Below, in pieces: positions 33,822 through 44,058 of a stretch of 64,000 nt of DNA. The stretch is from positions 124,001 to 188,000 of the forward strand of contig JAIXMN010000038.1 of the NCBI GenBank assembly GCA_025716815.1, in the 5' to 3' direction. Position 1 is the first letter of the stretch. Every line of letters starts with the position of its first letter. The translations under genes were made by a program, and so were the position numbers. A model generated the notes under the pieces. It was given only the letters and a program-made list of their open reading frames with translations, had not been told where the DNA came from and searched no databases. The stretch comes from Dichotomocladium elegans (lineage: Eukaryota; Mucoromycota; Mucoromycetes; Mucorales; Lichtheimiaceae).

Positions 33822-33830
33822 TATATAAAT
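33822..33830 (+). promoter_or_regulatory. TATA box of the Tc1-like transposase gene
   Basis: TATATAAAT lies 64 bp before the ATG at 33894, right after the minisatellite. The spacing is consistent with a core promoter. Confidence 0.55.
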
Positions 33831-33893
33831 ACATGAAATCTATGATTTGCAAAAGCACAATACTATACACTCATACAACAAATCTACACCACA

Positions 33894-35345
33894 ATGGAAT
33901 TTGTCTACGAATTGAACTGCCTTGCTGACTATGCATGCGACCAACATGAATCGCAGTCAATTTCTGAAGAAATAGTCGATATCTGTGATCGCACATGGGT
34001 ACAGCCAGAAGGATCTGGAATTCAACGATTGCTCACTCTGGACGTAAGTGCGCCAGTATTATAAGGAAGATATTGTTACTAACTAGGACTTGCAGGATTA
34101 CCCCATGAATGAGGCTACTGATTCTGTTGACACAAGGGACAGTAATGAAGACGAGTCAGAGGCGCCAATGGAGAAGGATAGGATTGCTGCAACTATTCCC
34201 AGGGGTCCCTATCGTATCTACACGTTTGAACAGCGAGTTAACGTGTTGTGGATGGTCATCAACTCTGGGACATCTGCAGCTGAAGCTGGTCGTCGTTGTG
34301 GTGTAAGGGAGCGAACGGCACAAGATTGGGTTCGCAAATATAAGAATGATCCTGAACAGCGAGCCCCAAGGCTTGGGAACAAGAAGGCTATGAACAGCAA
34401 TCAAAAGCTGTTTGACGAGCACAGCAGCTACTTGGTGTCGTATTATGAGGCCCATCCAGAGGCGACCCTCCGTCAGGCACGGGATGCACTGTGCACTGAA
34501 TTTGAAGGACTTACTATCACGCTGGCTGGTCTTCCGAAGCACCTGGTGAAGAAATGCTCCCTCACACTGAAGAAATTAGAGAAGTTGCCAGCAGCGCGGA
34601 ATTCTGATCGAGTTGTTGAGCAACGATTCCAGGCGGTTAGCGAATGGATGGCTGATGAAAAGTTCAACTTTTCAGAAGCTGTGTTCATCGACGAGGCGGG
34701 CTTCAACCTCCATATCCGCAGGAACTTCGGCCGCTCAAAACGGGGAATGCCAGCCAAGACAACTGTCCCAACGAACTGGGAATCTCATTGACAATTTTGG
34801 GTGCAATCTGCAATGTTGGCGTGATCAATGTTTCCTTACGAAAGCTGGAAGCAGTTAGCAGCAAAAAACGAAAACACGATGGAAAGGCAACAGTTCATAA
34901 TGCACGGATTGGGACTAGAACTGAGCATTACAAGCAGTTCATCTGTGGGGTGCTGGACGTTTTAGATGCTCACAATTTAAAAGGCTGTAACCTTGTTATG
35001 GATAATGCACCTATCCACCGAAATGAAACTATCTGAGAGATGATCGAAGGCCGCGGATATGGTTGTATTTATTTACCCCCATATTCACCTTTCCTGAATC
35101 CAATTGAAGAATTTTGGTCAAAGGTCAAAGCAGGTAAACACAAAGAGTATTTGTGGCTGAAAATGTTTGCTGATTAGAGTCCAATTATTCCAGGTGTACG
35201 TCGTAATGAGCTCAACGAAGCAGACTCGTTAACGCTATGGATAACTGAGGCAGCAAAGACAGTTACAAACAGGGACTGCTGTGGGTGGATTCGGCACGCG
35301 GAATCATTCTTCCCGCGCTGTCTGGCAAAGGAATATAAGTTGTAA
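33894..35345 (+). pseudogene. Tc1-like (DDE) transposase with frameshift and TGA
   Basis: Exons 33894-34043, 34096-35133 and 35194-35345, with introns 34044-34095 and 35134-35193. Features in order: an acidic N-terminus, an HTH (TFEQRVNVLWMVINSG, AEAGRRCGVRERTAQDWVRKY), then catalytic segments VFIDEAGFN, LVMDNAPIHRN and LPPYSPFLNPIEEFW. Two lesions: a frameshift near 34780 (the frame ends in TGA at 34789-34791 after NWESH, while ILGAICNVG continues in another frame), and an in-frame TGA at 35034-35036 before EMIEGRGYG, where CGA (Arg) would be expected. Otherwise well preserved, so decay is recent. Confidence 0.88.
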
Positions 35346-35536
35346 TAGTTCTTTGCTTCATAAATAAATTGAGTGCTGAGTCAAAGAAAAAGTGGTTTAT
35401 CAAATGTTCAGCAAGTGTCCATACCAGACCTGCAAAGTCATTTTCAGAAAGGTCGAATGATCTTTGTGATGGCATGCAATTTAGTTTAGCCCCCCACCGC
35501 AAAGCTAATTTCACACCCCGCAAACAAAAAATCCTA

Positions 35537-36141
35537 CACTGCGCCCAGAATGAGGAATAACCCACTAGGAAAAGGGTGTTATTCTTGAGAATATTCAGCG
35601 GGGGACCATAGTCAGTTTTTGGCTGCCAATTTTGCGTGTGTGAAACGTGCAACGAATAAAAATGGAAGTGGATGCCGCTTTCATAAGCGACTTCCCGTTT
35701 TTTTTTAAGGAAAATTGCCAAGGGACGTTTGTGTGATGGGGATACAGCCACAAACAGGAGAAGAAATAAACGCTTTGCCATTCTGAGGAATGATCATGTT
35801 GGGTTTTAAGGTGCTTGATGAAAACTTCCTATTAATAGATAGAGCTGCCAAGCCAATATGGACACAAGTGCCAAAAAAGCTCGTTTGTGTCATATACGTG
35901 TAATACCAACAGCTTCGACCATGATGACCAATTGAAACCAATATATTCTGCCAAGACGAATGATTGCATTTGCCAAGACGAATGATTGCGTCTGCCAAGG
36001 CAGAAAAGATACAATATGATATTCAGGTTGAAGTATTTGGTTTTTATTTATAGCTTGGACAAAAGGTATATAATGGTAGCACTGTAACCGGAAGAACGCT
36101 GTATCATTATTTACCTCTTACCTTTCTGAGCACAGCCGACC
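35537..36141. other. No recognised gene; repeat remnant and short tandem repeat
   Basis: 35537-35620 continues the small repeat interrupted by the Tc1-like element (CACTGCGCCCAGAATGAGG, then TTATTCTTGAGAAT). At 35949-36003 a 22-bp unit TGCCAAGACGAATGATTGCA occurs two and a half times. The rest is AT-rich without coding signal. Confidence 0.55.
36067..36073 (+). promoter_or_regulatory. TATA box of the Plavaka transposase gene
   Basis: TATATAA, 69 bp before the ATG at 36142. Confidence 0.5.
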
Positions 36142-39100
36142 ATGACGAACAACAGAACCCATATTTGTGTTTGCTCACTATGCGTGCACCGAAATCCTGA
36201 GATGGGATACGCGTATGTGATGGAGCGAACATATAATGAACATATTCAGGCTAGTGCGCGAGCGGCTACTGCTGCTATCGTTGCTTCAAGTCACGGTGGT
36301 GGTAAGATAATGAATGGTGCGTGTGGTACTAAAAGCAGCCAAACTGATATGCCGAAAATAGATGGTGATACATCCATGCAACTTGACGGCGATGTCAATA
36401 GTGAGACTGACGCCAGGCAATATCTGTCAGAACTTGACAACGGTATGTTAACGCCAGTGGTCACGAGCAGAAACAAATACTGATTTTTTTACAACAGGAG
36501 AACTGCCGGTTGAAAGTTTCGACATTGAACATGGCATTGCTGAAGATGACGATTTAAATGAAGCCGTTGACATTGAGTTTGACCGCATTGTTGACGATGA
36601 AGAGGGTTTGTAATAGAAAAGAAGGAAAAAAAGGGGTTAGATTAACAATATTATCATTAGACCAGCGCCCGACCACCCATGCCAGCATCCTTGATCATAT
36701 TCCTCACCCTCTGTTGTTCGCGTTTGTCTTCCTCGTGCTGTTCCAGTTACATCACACGTCTGAGAGAGTAGCAGCCATCCTTATCACCTTTGCTGTTGCA
36801 CTGGTTCAAGCCTTTACCGATAATCCCTTCATCTTGGTTCAGAAACAATCACAAGCTTGCGAAAATGGATTGGCTTTGATCGTCTCACAAATGATCTCCA
36901 AATGTACAGTGCGTGCTCCAAATGCCATGCCATTTACCCGTTGCCTGGCCCCCAAACATGCATAAATGAAAGTCGGCGCATGAATGGCGATCTTTGCGGC
37001 ACCACATTATTGAAGTCGACGTTGAGCAATCCATATAATCGGATACCGATCAAGCAGTATGCCTACTATCCACTTCGTCAAAGCTTGGCACGGCTTTTCA
37101 AACGAGAAGGCTTTGAGCAGAAGATAACAGAGTGGGAGCATCGTCAATACCGGCCAGGAGTGTTCAGCGATGTTTATGACGGCGTACGATGGCGTTCTCT
37201 TCACAATCCAGACAATGGACTTCCTTTTGTCAAAACTCCTCGCTCCTTGATGCTTACATTGAACGTCGACTGGTTTGCCCCTTTTGATAGTGGGTATTCA
37301 TGCGGTGCAATCTACCTTATCGTCAACAACTTGCCTCGCGCAGAGCGATATAAAACTGAGAATGTGATCCTTGCTGGTGTCATGCCTGGGCCAAAAGAGC
37401 CGAGTACCTACGAAATGAACCATTATTTGCAGCGACTTGTCGATGACTTACTTGAACTCTACAATGGAATCCGAATTCCTACCTTTGAAATTCCAAGTGG
37501 AACAACCATACGCGCAGCATTGTTTAACATTGCGTGCGACATTCCAGCTAGTCGCAAAGTTGGGGGATTCACATCGCACAACAGTACCAGAGCATGCAAC
37601 AAGTGCACTCGCGAGTTTGTCGTTTTCACGGGCACTTCGAATCTTGACTACTCTGGACATACTATTGGCGATTTAAGAACAAAGGCGGCTAATGCACGTA
37701 ATGCGGAGGAGTGGTTAGCCCAGACAACGCCAGCGGGTCGCATTCGCGTTGAGCGTGCTACTGGCACGCGCTGGTCACAGATTCATCGGCTCCATTATTT
37801 CGATCCTGTTCGAGATTCCATTATTGACCCAATGCACAACCTCTTTCTCGGAACTGCTGAACGAATGGTGCGACTATGGCGAAATCATGGGCTACTCACT
37901 GACGCAGATGGTGTCGAAATGCAGAAGCTTGCAGATGGAGTTGTGCTGCCGCCTGGAATTCCGTCCCTGAACCGCAAAATAGAGCGAAAATTCGGGTTTA
38001 TGACCACAGACGATTGGAAGGCATGGTGTCTGGTCTACTCTCTCTTTGTGTTAAAAGGTGTCCTTGCTGCTCGCTATTTCCAGCACTGGATGCTGTTTGT
38101 CTCCGCCTGCCGGCTGCTCGCCAAGACCGTTATCGCATACTCTGACATCGATGAAGCCCACAATTTCCTGGTTGACTTTGTTCGAGGTTGCTGCCAGCTT
38201 TACGGTGCTGAAAGCATAACACCAAATATGCATTTGCATTTGCATCTGGCCCGCACCATCCAAGATTTTGGCCCCATCTACGCCTTTTGGCTATTCAGTT
38301 TTGAGCGGTATAACGGATATATGAAGAATGTTGAAACCAACCAAAAGGACTCCTTTGAACTGACGTTCATGAAGCGCTTCATTGAGAAGACCGGTGCCCT
38401 CGACTTTGTCCATAACGAAGTTAGTAGTCGGTTGATGGGACGTGGCTTGGAGCTCAGTATCTTGCTGCATATTGCTGGCCAGCGACGTCTAGTTTGTACT
38501 GAAACGAACACTCCAAACTTCGATCCACTTGAATTCATGGATTTTTCGTGCAATGTCGACGCTAATATTTCGGGAAGCGAACCAATACCACCAGACACCT
38601 TTGCCTCCATGCGCGATGGCTGGAAATCCCACTTGAGCGAAGCACTACATGATTTGTTGGTGCAGCATTACCAAAACCATTACGAAGGCGTCGTCAGCAT
38701 CAACACGCGACAGGCAGGCCGAATTTACTGTCAAAGCGAAGTTGAGAAGTTTCGGACGATCGAAATCTTTGGACAGACATACAGATCAGCAACAGCCCGT
38801 TCCATTCGTGGATCTCACATACAGGCTCTATTTGTTCAGAACGACCGCGCTATCGCCTGGACGGGACAAGTACAGTTCTATTTCAGCCATGTTATTGTCA
38901 TCAACCGTATTCCTGTTAAGCATTACTTTGCCTATGTTCGTTGGTACCGCACAGAGGCATCAACACAGCGATTCATTGACCAAGGTTTAGAGGAATGGCG
39001 AAACAGTTTCATGGCTGACGACTGCCAGTGCTTCCTGCCTATCCACCGAATTTTCTCGCAAGCTGCTGTCGTCACCTATGGATCTCAAAGCAATCCCACC

Positions 39101-39148
39101 ACCGCAAAGATCGTTGTAATCCCGTTAACGCGAAGAATTGCTGCATAG
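36142..39148 (+). pseudogene. Plavaka-type (CACTA superfamily) transposase, probable frameshift
   Basis: Exon 1 36142-36442 begins with a Cys-rich segment (CVCSLCVHRNPEMGYAY), exon 2 36498-36605 is acidic, and exon 3 starts at 36661; introns 36443-36497 and 36606-36660 keep phase. The large body has the zinc-ribbon-like YSACSKCHAIYPL, CNKCTREF, and the family's hallmark YFDPVRDSIIDPMHNLFLGTA, then FSFERYNGYMKN and a long C-terminus ending RRIAA. Between IPHPLLFAFVFLVLFQ and SLRKWIGFDRL the reading frame must shift by one base near 36820; I see no clear intron there, so a one-base indel is likely. Family recognition rests on the DPMHNLFLGT motif. Terminal repeats were not found. Confidence 0.8.
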
Positions 39149-39228
39149 TGTCAATAAGAGATGTAGAGAGCAAGAGAGAAATGGCGGTAAAAGAAATAGA
39201 GCGCACGAAAAAAAATAATAAAAGAATT

Positions 39229-40279
39229 TTATTGAGCCCATTCGGGCAGCTCGCTCCTAATTTCGTTTGGCAATTCAGCACCATCATCGACGACCACCTC
39301 CCTCTTCAACATTCTCTTCCCCTTGATCTTCTTGCTGGCCTCTGCCAGCCGATCTAACGTGTCAAAATATTGTGCCACCTACATCAAGGCGAATAATGGT
39401 TAGTACAGCGTTGAATCCTTATAAAAAGGTCTTACGTTCTCGTTTCGGAATCCAGGCTTTAGGACGTAAGTGACGCCCGACTCTGTGTCGGAAATCTCCG
39501 GCGACATGCATTCTTTACGCAGGAGGCGCTCTCCATTGGAGAACTCTGCCTCCAACGTAGCAGCATTTTGGGCGCGAGCAATCTTGCGAGCTCTAAGTTT
39601 CTATTGTGAATTCAATGTAAGTGATTCATCGTAATTTAAGATAGCGTAATATGAACTTACGCTCCACACCTGCTTGCTGCGCTTTTTCTGGACTTTCAGG
39701 CATCCCTCCTCGGCGATCCCTTCCGCCCCTCGCTGCCGACGCTTGTGCTCGCGCTTCTGGCCTTTGAAGTACTGGTGTATCTTGGCGCGCAAGATCTTCT
39801 CATCCAGTACTTGGCCGTCCACGGAATTGCGGCAAAATGCAGTAATCGCCGTAGTCACACCATTGTTATGGCGCGACTGGAAGTCTTCACCATACTTGTA
39901 ACCGTCGCCTGCAGCATACGCGTCATGGCAACGGCTAATGTTTCTCTGGATGTTTCCTCTAGAGGTTACTATGGAATGGAGAAGCTACGAATACACTCGT
40001 AAAGTTACATACCAGTGCCTTTTGCACCAAGTCTGCAGGGGGACCCGCAGGTGGAACAGCCACCAGAGATTGTTGCTGGTTTGCTGCAACGAGAGCTGCA
40101 AGACCGCCAAGCTGCTGCCGAAGCGCCATTTTTTCAGCTTGGAAGCTGACACACTCATCTTCAAGTCGATTTTCAAGTCGACGAATAGTGGCACGCAGGT
40201 TCGCTATTTCCAGATTGCGAGCATGTTGCTCGCGTTCTTCAGCTGTGGAGTCGTTGGAGGCACTGCTATGGAAGGACAT
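39229..40279 (-). CDS. Companion gene of the Plavaka element, coiled-coil and basic region, function unknown
   Basis: Minus-strand exons: 40279 to about 40009, 39968-39661, 39600-39436 and 39378-39229; introns 39601-39660 and 39379-39435 fit exactly. The first intron fits only if the donor is the second GT (GTAACT at about 40008) rather than GTATGT at 40012; otherwise there is a one-base shift. The product is about 297 residues. Residues about 13-60 form a likely coiled coil (LRATIRRLENRLEDE). The middle is very basic (GQKREHKRRQR, VQKKRSKQ). The end has MSPEISDTESG, a GFRNENVAQYFDTLDRL segment and a closing PNEIRSELPEWAQ. It is convergent with the transposase, 80 bp apart, and its whole gene lies next to it, suggesting an accessory protein of the same element. 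No domain recognised. Confidence 0.65.
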
Positions 40280-41000
40280 CTATGGAAAGATAAGTATTGA
40301 TCTTTTTATGGATTTTTCTTTATTATTACTTTGAATACTCGCGTTGTAAATGGGAACAAGGATGAAAACGGAGGCTGTACTCTTGACAGGGTATCAGGGA
40401 TGACACGACTCCCATTTTTAGTAAATGTTTTCTCAGGTATTAAATAGGAATCGGGCGCAATTCTGATGTTTCCTTTCTCTTTCGAATTCAATACCCCCCT
40501 CACGATCATGGTCTATTCTTCAGTACAAGTAAGTAAAGTATTTCATTTGTTGATATCGGGCTAGTGACGAAGGCCTTTTTGACATTCATCTTCTTTCTGG
40601 TAGTTTTGGATTTGACAGAATCGCTTTCATAGTTCTTTGAGGTATGTTTGCAAACATTTTCGATATGTCTTCTCTTTATATTGATATCTCTTCTTTTCGA
40701 ATAGAATTACCACCTTCACTTCTATGGTAAAAGGTTAGTTCTGCATTCGCTCATACTTCACTCAAATTAATCAAAGCTACAGAGGTTCGTAGGCTAATGA
40801 ATAAAAACGACTTGCTCCATTTACTTGTTCAATCTCCATTACTGCCATTCAATATCCCCATTTCGTAATGATCAGAATCCCTCGGTGGTGGTAATAGTAG
40901 AGCGCGGCCTAAATAGCCTTTCCACATTATTTTCTTACTTCAATGCCATGCTCCATGTAAAATGTCGCTATTGCTTTTGCCAGTCAAAATAATAAGGAGT
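40280..41000. other. No recognised gene
   Basis: AT-rich sequence with short frames only. It should contain the promoter of the companion gene and possibly one end of the Plavaka element; I could not identify CACTR-type ends. Confidence 0.5.
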
Positions 41001-41017
41001 TATCTGGGCCGCCCAGG

Positions 41018-41058
41018 CTGGGGAAACTTCCCCAGGACACCAGCCTGAAGGTGTCCTG
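41018..41058. repeat. Two nested palindromes at the left side of the Crypton
   Basis: CTGGGGAA/TTCCCCAG (41018-41035, 2-nt gap) overlaps CAGGACACC/GGTGTCCTG (41033-41058, 8-nt gap). Each arm is perfect. The second arm is the same heptamer core (GTGTCCT) found three times downstream of the gene. Confidence 0.85.
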
Positions 41059-41159
41059 ACTCAGATAATCAATTTCCAAAATTTTTTGAAATAATGGCAT
41101 TTCATTGGTTAGGATTTGTATTGCTAGAATATGGTAGAACGTTCAGTGACATTTAAAAG

Positions 41160-41167
41160 TATAAAAA
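41160..41167 (+). promoter_or_regulatory. TATA box of the Crypton recombinase gene
   Basis: TATAAAAA, about 44 bp before the ATG at 41211. Confidence 0.5.
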
Positions 41168-41210
41168 CGATGCTTTGGCCATACTTCTAATAGAGTTTAC
41201 TCAGTAAAAG

Positions 41211-43442
41211 ATGCCACTTAGAAACAATCGTACACAACAACCAGCAACTGCTTCTACATCGTCTACCAATACATCCCAGGCGACAGAAGCCTATATTCAG
41301 ATGAGGCGAACAGTTGCTACTGCGGTAGATCAACTTAGAGAAGCGAGACCTACTGCAACAAAAAGACAATACGAGCCGAAACAGAGAGAGTTTAGACAAT
41401 GGTGTGACAAGATCTTTAGTTCTGAGCCTCCTGAGACTCGGTACACTGTCACAGGGGACAAGCTAACCTACTTTCTTCAGACTGAGGTATGCAATCTATC
41501 GGTACAGCGTACAGTTTCGGTTTCTCAGAAAATGCTCTAATATTTTCCCATCTTAGGTGATTGACAGGCCTAAAAAAAGGCAAAAAAAAGGCAATGATGT
41601 CGTTGCCACAATCAAGCATTCCACAGCTGAAGCCTATTGCGCTGCAATTGTCGACATGTGGCGAGACCAGGTCGACAAGAATGTAACTAATCATCCTAAT
41701 CCAAGGAATACTGCTTTGAACGTTCTCAGCCTCAGCAAAATTAAAGAGAATGCTACAAGAATAAGCAACTATGAAGATCGAGGTGCAGGCACTCTCATTG
41801 ATGGATATACATCCAATGACGAGATAGCCAGTCTTATCGATTTTTTCTTTTCGAAAAGAACTGCGCAAGGTTTGCGTTCTGCTGTTGCATTCCTCTTATC
41901 TCATTATTGTCTCCTGCGCGGCGAATCGGCTCGCATGGCGGAACTTCCAGATTTGCAGACTGTTCAGCTAGAACATGAAGGTCCATGCCCATGTCCAGCT
42001 TTAATTCTCGTTATGAAACGGGGGAAAACGAATGCATTTGGTCGATTGGAAATCGGTGCCTGTCTACGCAGTTCAAGAGTGGAAATATGTCCATTTATGG
42101 CTCTAGGATTCTACTTTTTTTACCGATTCCATATCGAAGGCGAGCCGTTTCCGGAAATGATTCAAAATCAAGACTGGTTCGACCATAAAATCCTGAAACA
42201 CGGTAGCGATCCTAAGAAGCAGTGGACCTATGACAGTCACTGCAGCTCCTTCGATGAAGCCTTCAAGGCATGCAACATCAAATCATCGAAGAAAACGCAT
42301 GTTGCCAGAGGAGCAGGGGCAAGAATGGCCGATCTCAGTGGCGTTTCAGAAGACGAAATACGACGTATGGGAAGATGGAATAACAGCACCATGAATGGTG
42401 CTTATCTTACTGGACTACCGAGAGACATCATGAGGAAAGCAGCCGGTTTTGTGCATGGGCAAGGCACCTACTATGTCCCTCGTGCAACATTTATTCCTCC
42501 GGAGTCACTCCAACAAAAAGTATTCCCTACTGTGTCGATTCGTTTGCATCAGCTGCGAGAAGGCGTGGCTAATCAGACAGTCTGCGCCGATGGTTTCTTA
42601 CGCCTGATGGTTCAACTGCGGATCAGCTTCCTGCAAGACTCAGTGTTGATGCAGCGCCACCATCCAGGACATCCTATTTTCTCGGACAAGTTGTTTCAAG
42701 ATCCTGAATACTTAGAGTTCAAGAGGTATTGTTTGACAGAAGAAGGTCCGAAATGCCCATGAATACTAAAACACATTGATCATAGAAATTTTGAGCAGCA
42801 TATGCAAGCCAATGCGAACAATGATCCGCAACAAGTCCTGCTGCAACGCGCTGTTCCTGTGATAGAAAGCACACTCACAAATATAGTGAACAATCAAGCG
42901 CAAGCCTTTTCACAAGTGATTGGAATTATGGACAGTTTTGAGAAAAAGCTATCCGACATTCAAACAGGAAGAGCACCTGTCCAAGTATCAGTCTCATGGG
43001 GAAATGGCGAAACCACGACCATTACCCGTAGCGATGAAGTGTAGGCGCAGATTCCTACGCCCTCAATGGCTACTTCTGGTCAGCTCTCACATCAACCAAG
43101 CACTATCGCAATCCAAAACGAGCCGTCTACGTCTGGTATCATCACATACAGGCTCAGTAGAGGTATCCAAAAGCTGGACGATCTTTGGAGAGAGTGGTAT
43201 CATGGTCTCAGTGCCAACAGCTACTCGGTCGCTTTCTTAGATGAGCACCATAAAGGATGGTATGGGAAAGACAAGACATTCTATATGCGACGGAAGCGTA
43301 TCATAAATGGTATAAAAAATATGCAGCCGAACATAATGTTAGTGAAGAAATAGCGCTGCAAAAAGCTGAAGAACGAAGGCGCATTACAAAGTATACGCTC
43401 GACTACTTGTCTAAGAACATTGACTATATTTTTGATTCATAA
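41211..43442 (+). pseudogene. Crypton tyrosine recombinase with GCR1_C-like end, decayed
   Basis: Exon 1 41211-41486, intron 41487-41556, then a long exon. Recombinase residues are visible: Arg in CLLRGESARMAEL, His and Arg in THVARGAGARMADL, Trp in RMGRWNN, and Tyr in MNGAYLTGLPRD. These form the R...HxxR...W...Y set of tyrosine recombinases. The downstream part (SRGIQKLDDLWREWYHG, FYMRRKRI, ...EERRRITKY) resembles the GCR1_C DNA-binding domain found in fungal Cryptons. Lesions: TGA at 42760-42762 and TAG at 43042-43044 in the same frame, and a frameshift around 43300 within the GCR1_C-like part. If the first stop is natural, the recombinase alone (about 494 aa) would still be made; the continuous frame after it argues for decay. 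Confidence 0.82.
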
Positions 43443-43655
43443 TTCACAATAAACATATGAGTCGTTTGTATAAACGTCTCGAATACTTTTTTCGTGTAGC
43501 GACTCCTCGATCATTTTTGACTTTAGACACTACATCAGTGCAGATACTTTTGAAACGGGTAGGATCAAATATAAAGGTTGTGAAATATAACTTAAGCACC
43601 TCATAAAAAAACATCTACCATTCCATAAGTAATTTATGCGTTGAACCAAACAGAT

Positions 43656-43772
43656 GGTGTCCTCAGGTCGAAATATGTCGATATATTTGGGTGAGCGCCC
43701 GAAATATTTTAAAATAATGGCGGCGGGACTTGAAACCTCTGGTGTCCTCAGGTTTCCCCAGGTGTCCTCAGG
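43656..43772 (+). repeat. Three copies of GGTGTCCTCAGG
   Basis: At 43656-43667, 43741-43752 and 43761-43772; the last two are spaced by 8 nt. Candidate binding sites for the Crypton recombinase, with related sites upstream at 41033-41058. Confidence 0.8.
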
Positions 43773-43891
43773 TCAAGATAATAAAAAATACAATATACTA
43801 TCCCATAATCCTATGATCCAAAACGAAACTACGTCTACTCCTTTATTGAAAAAAAAAACCTTCCATTCAGTTCCATTGTGATACCATCGTG

Positions 43892-44058
43892 TAATGGGAC
43901 GTGTCTGTATGGAAATAGAACTGCTGTTTATTTGTATAACTGTTACTGCTATTTATATGGATTACTAAATTAGTGATGTTGGCATTTCTCGATAAATTAT
44001 AATAAGGGATAAATGTTGGTGATGACTATATCTCTATATTTTTGGCTAAACTATTACA
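43892..44058 (-). repeat. Gypsy-2 3' LTR (167 bp)
   Basis: TGTAATGGGACG...CTATTACA; short perfect inverted ends TGTAAT/ATTACA. Nearly identical to 50963-51131. Confidence 0.95.

Larger units (their letters stand above)
31749..35534. mobile_element. Two-gene Tc1-like element, 3.8 kb
   Basis: Inverted ends of about 125 bp start GGATTTTTTGTTTGCGGGG on the left and end with the complement at 35534. Flanking dinucleotides are GA (31747-31748) and TA (35535-35536), as expected from a TA duplication with one base changed. The insertion splits a small repeat (pieces 31711-31746 and 35537 on) whose other copy at 51300-51477 is unbroken here. Inside: an intact minus-strand HTH gene (32357-32830), an inverted minisatellite, and a broken DDE transposase gene (33894-35345). 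Confidence 0.8.
41001..43790 (+). mobile_element. Crypton (tyrosine-recombinase element), limits approximate
   Basis: A tyrosine recombinase gene (41211-43442) is bracketed by a shared short motif: GGTGTCCTG with its inverse on the left (41033-41058), and three copies of GGTGTCCTCAGG on the right (43656, 43741, 43761). Cryptons lack terminal inverted repeats and make no long target duplication, so the exact ends cannot be read here. Similar ends ACTCAGATAAT (left) and GTCAAGATAAT (right) follow the motif. Confidence 0.7.

Noticed and set aside
33448..33828. Open frames of 103-126 codons with 28-residue repeats
   Set aside because: They arise because the 84-bp unit is a multiple of three and lacks stops in three frames; no other coding sign.
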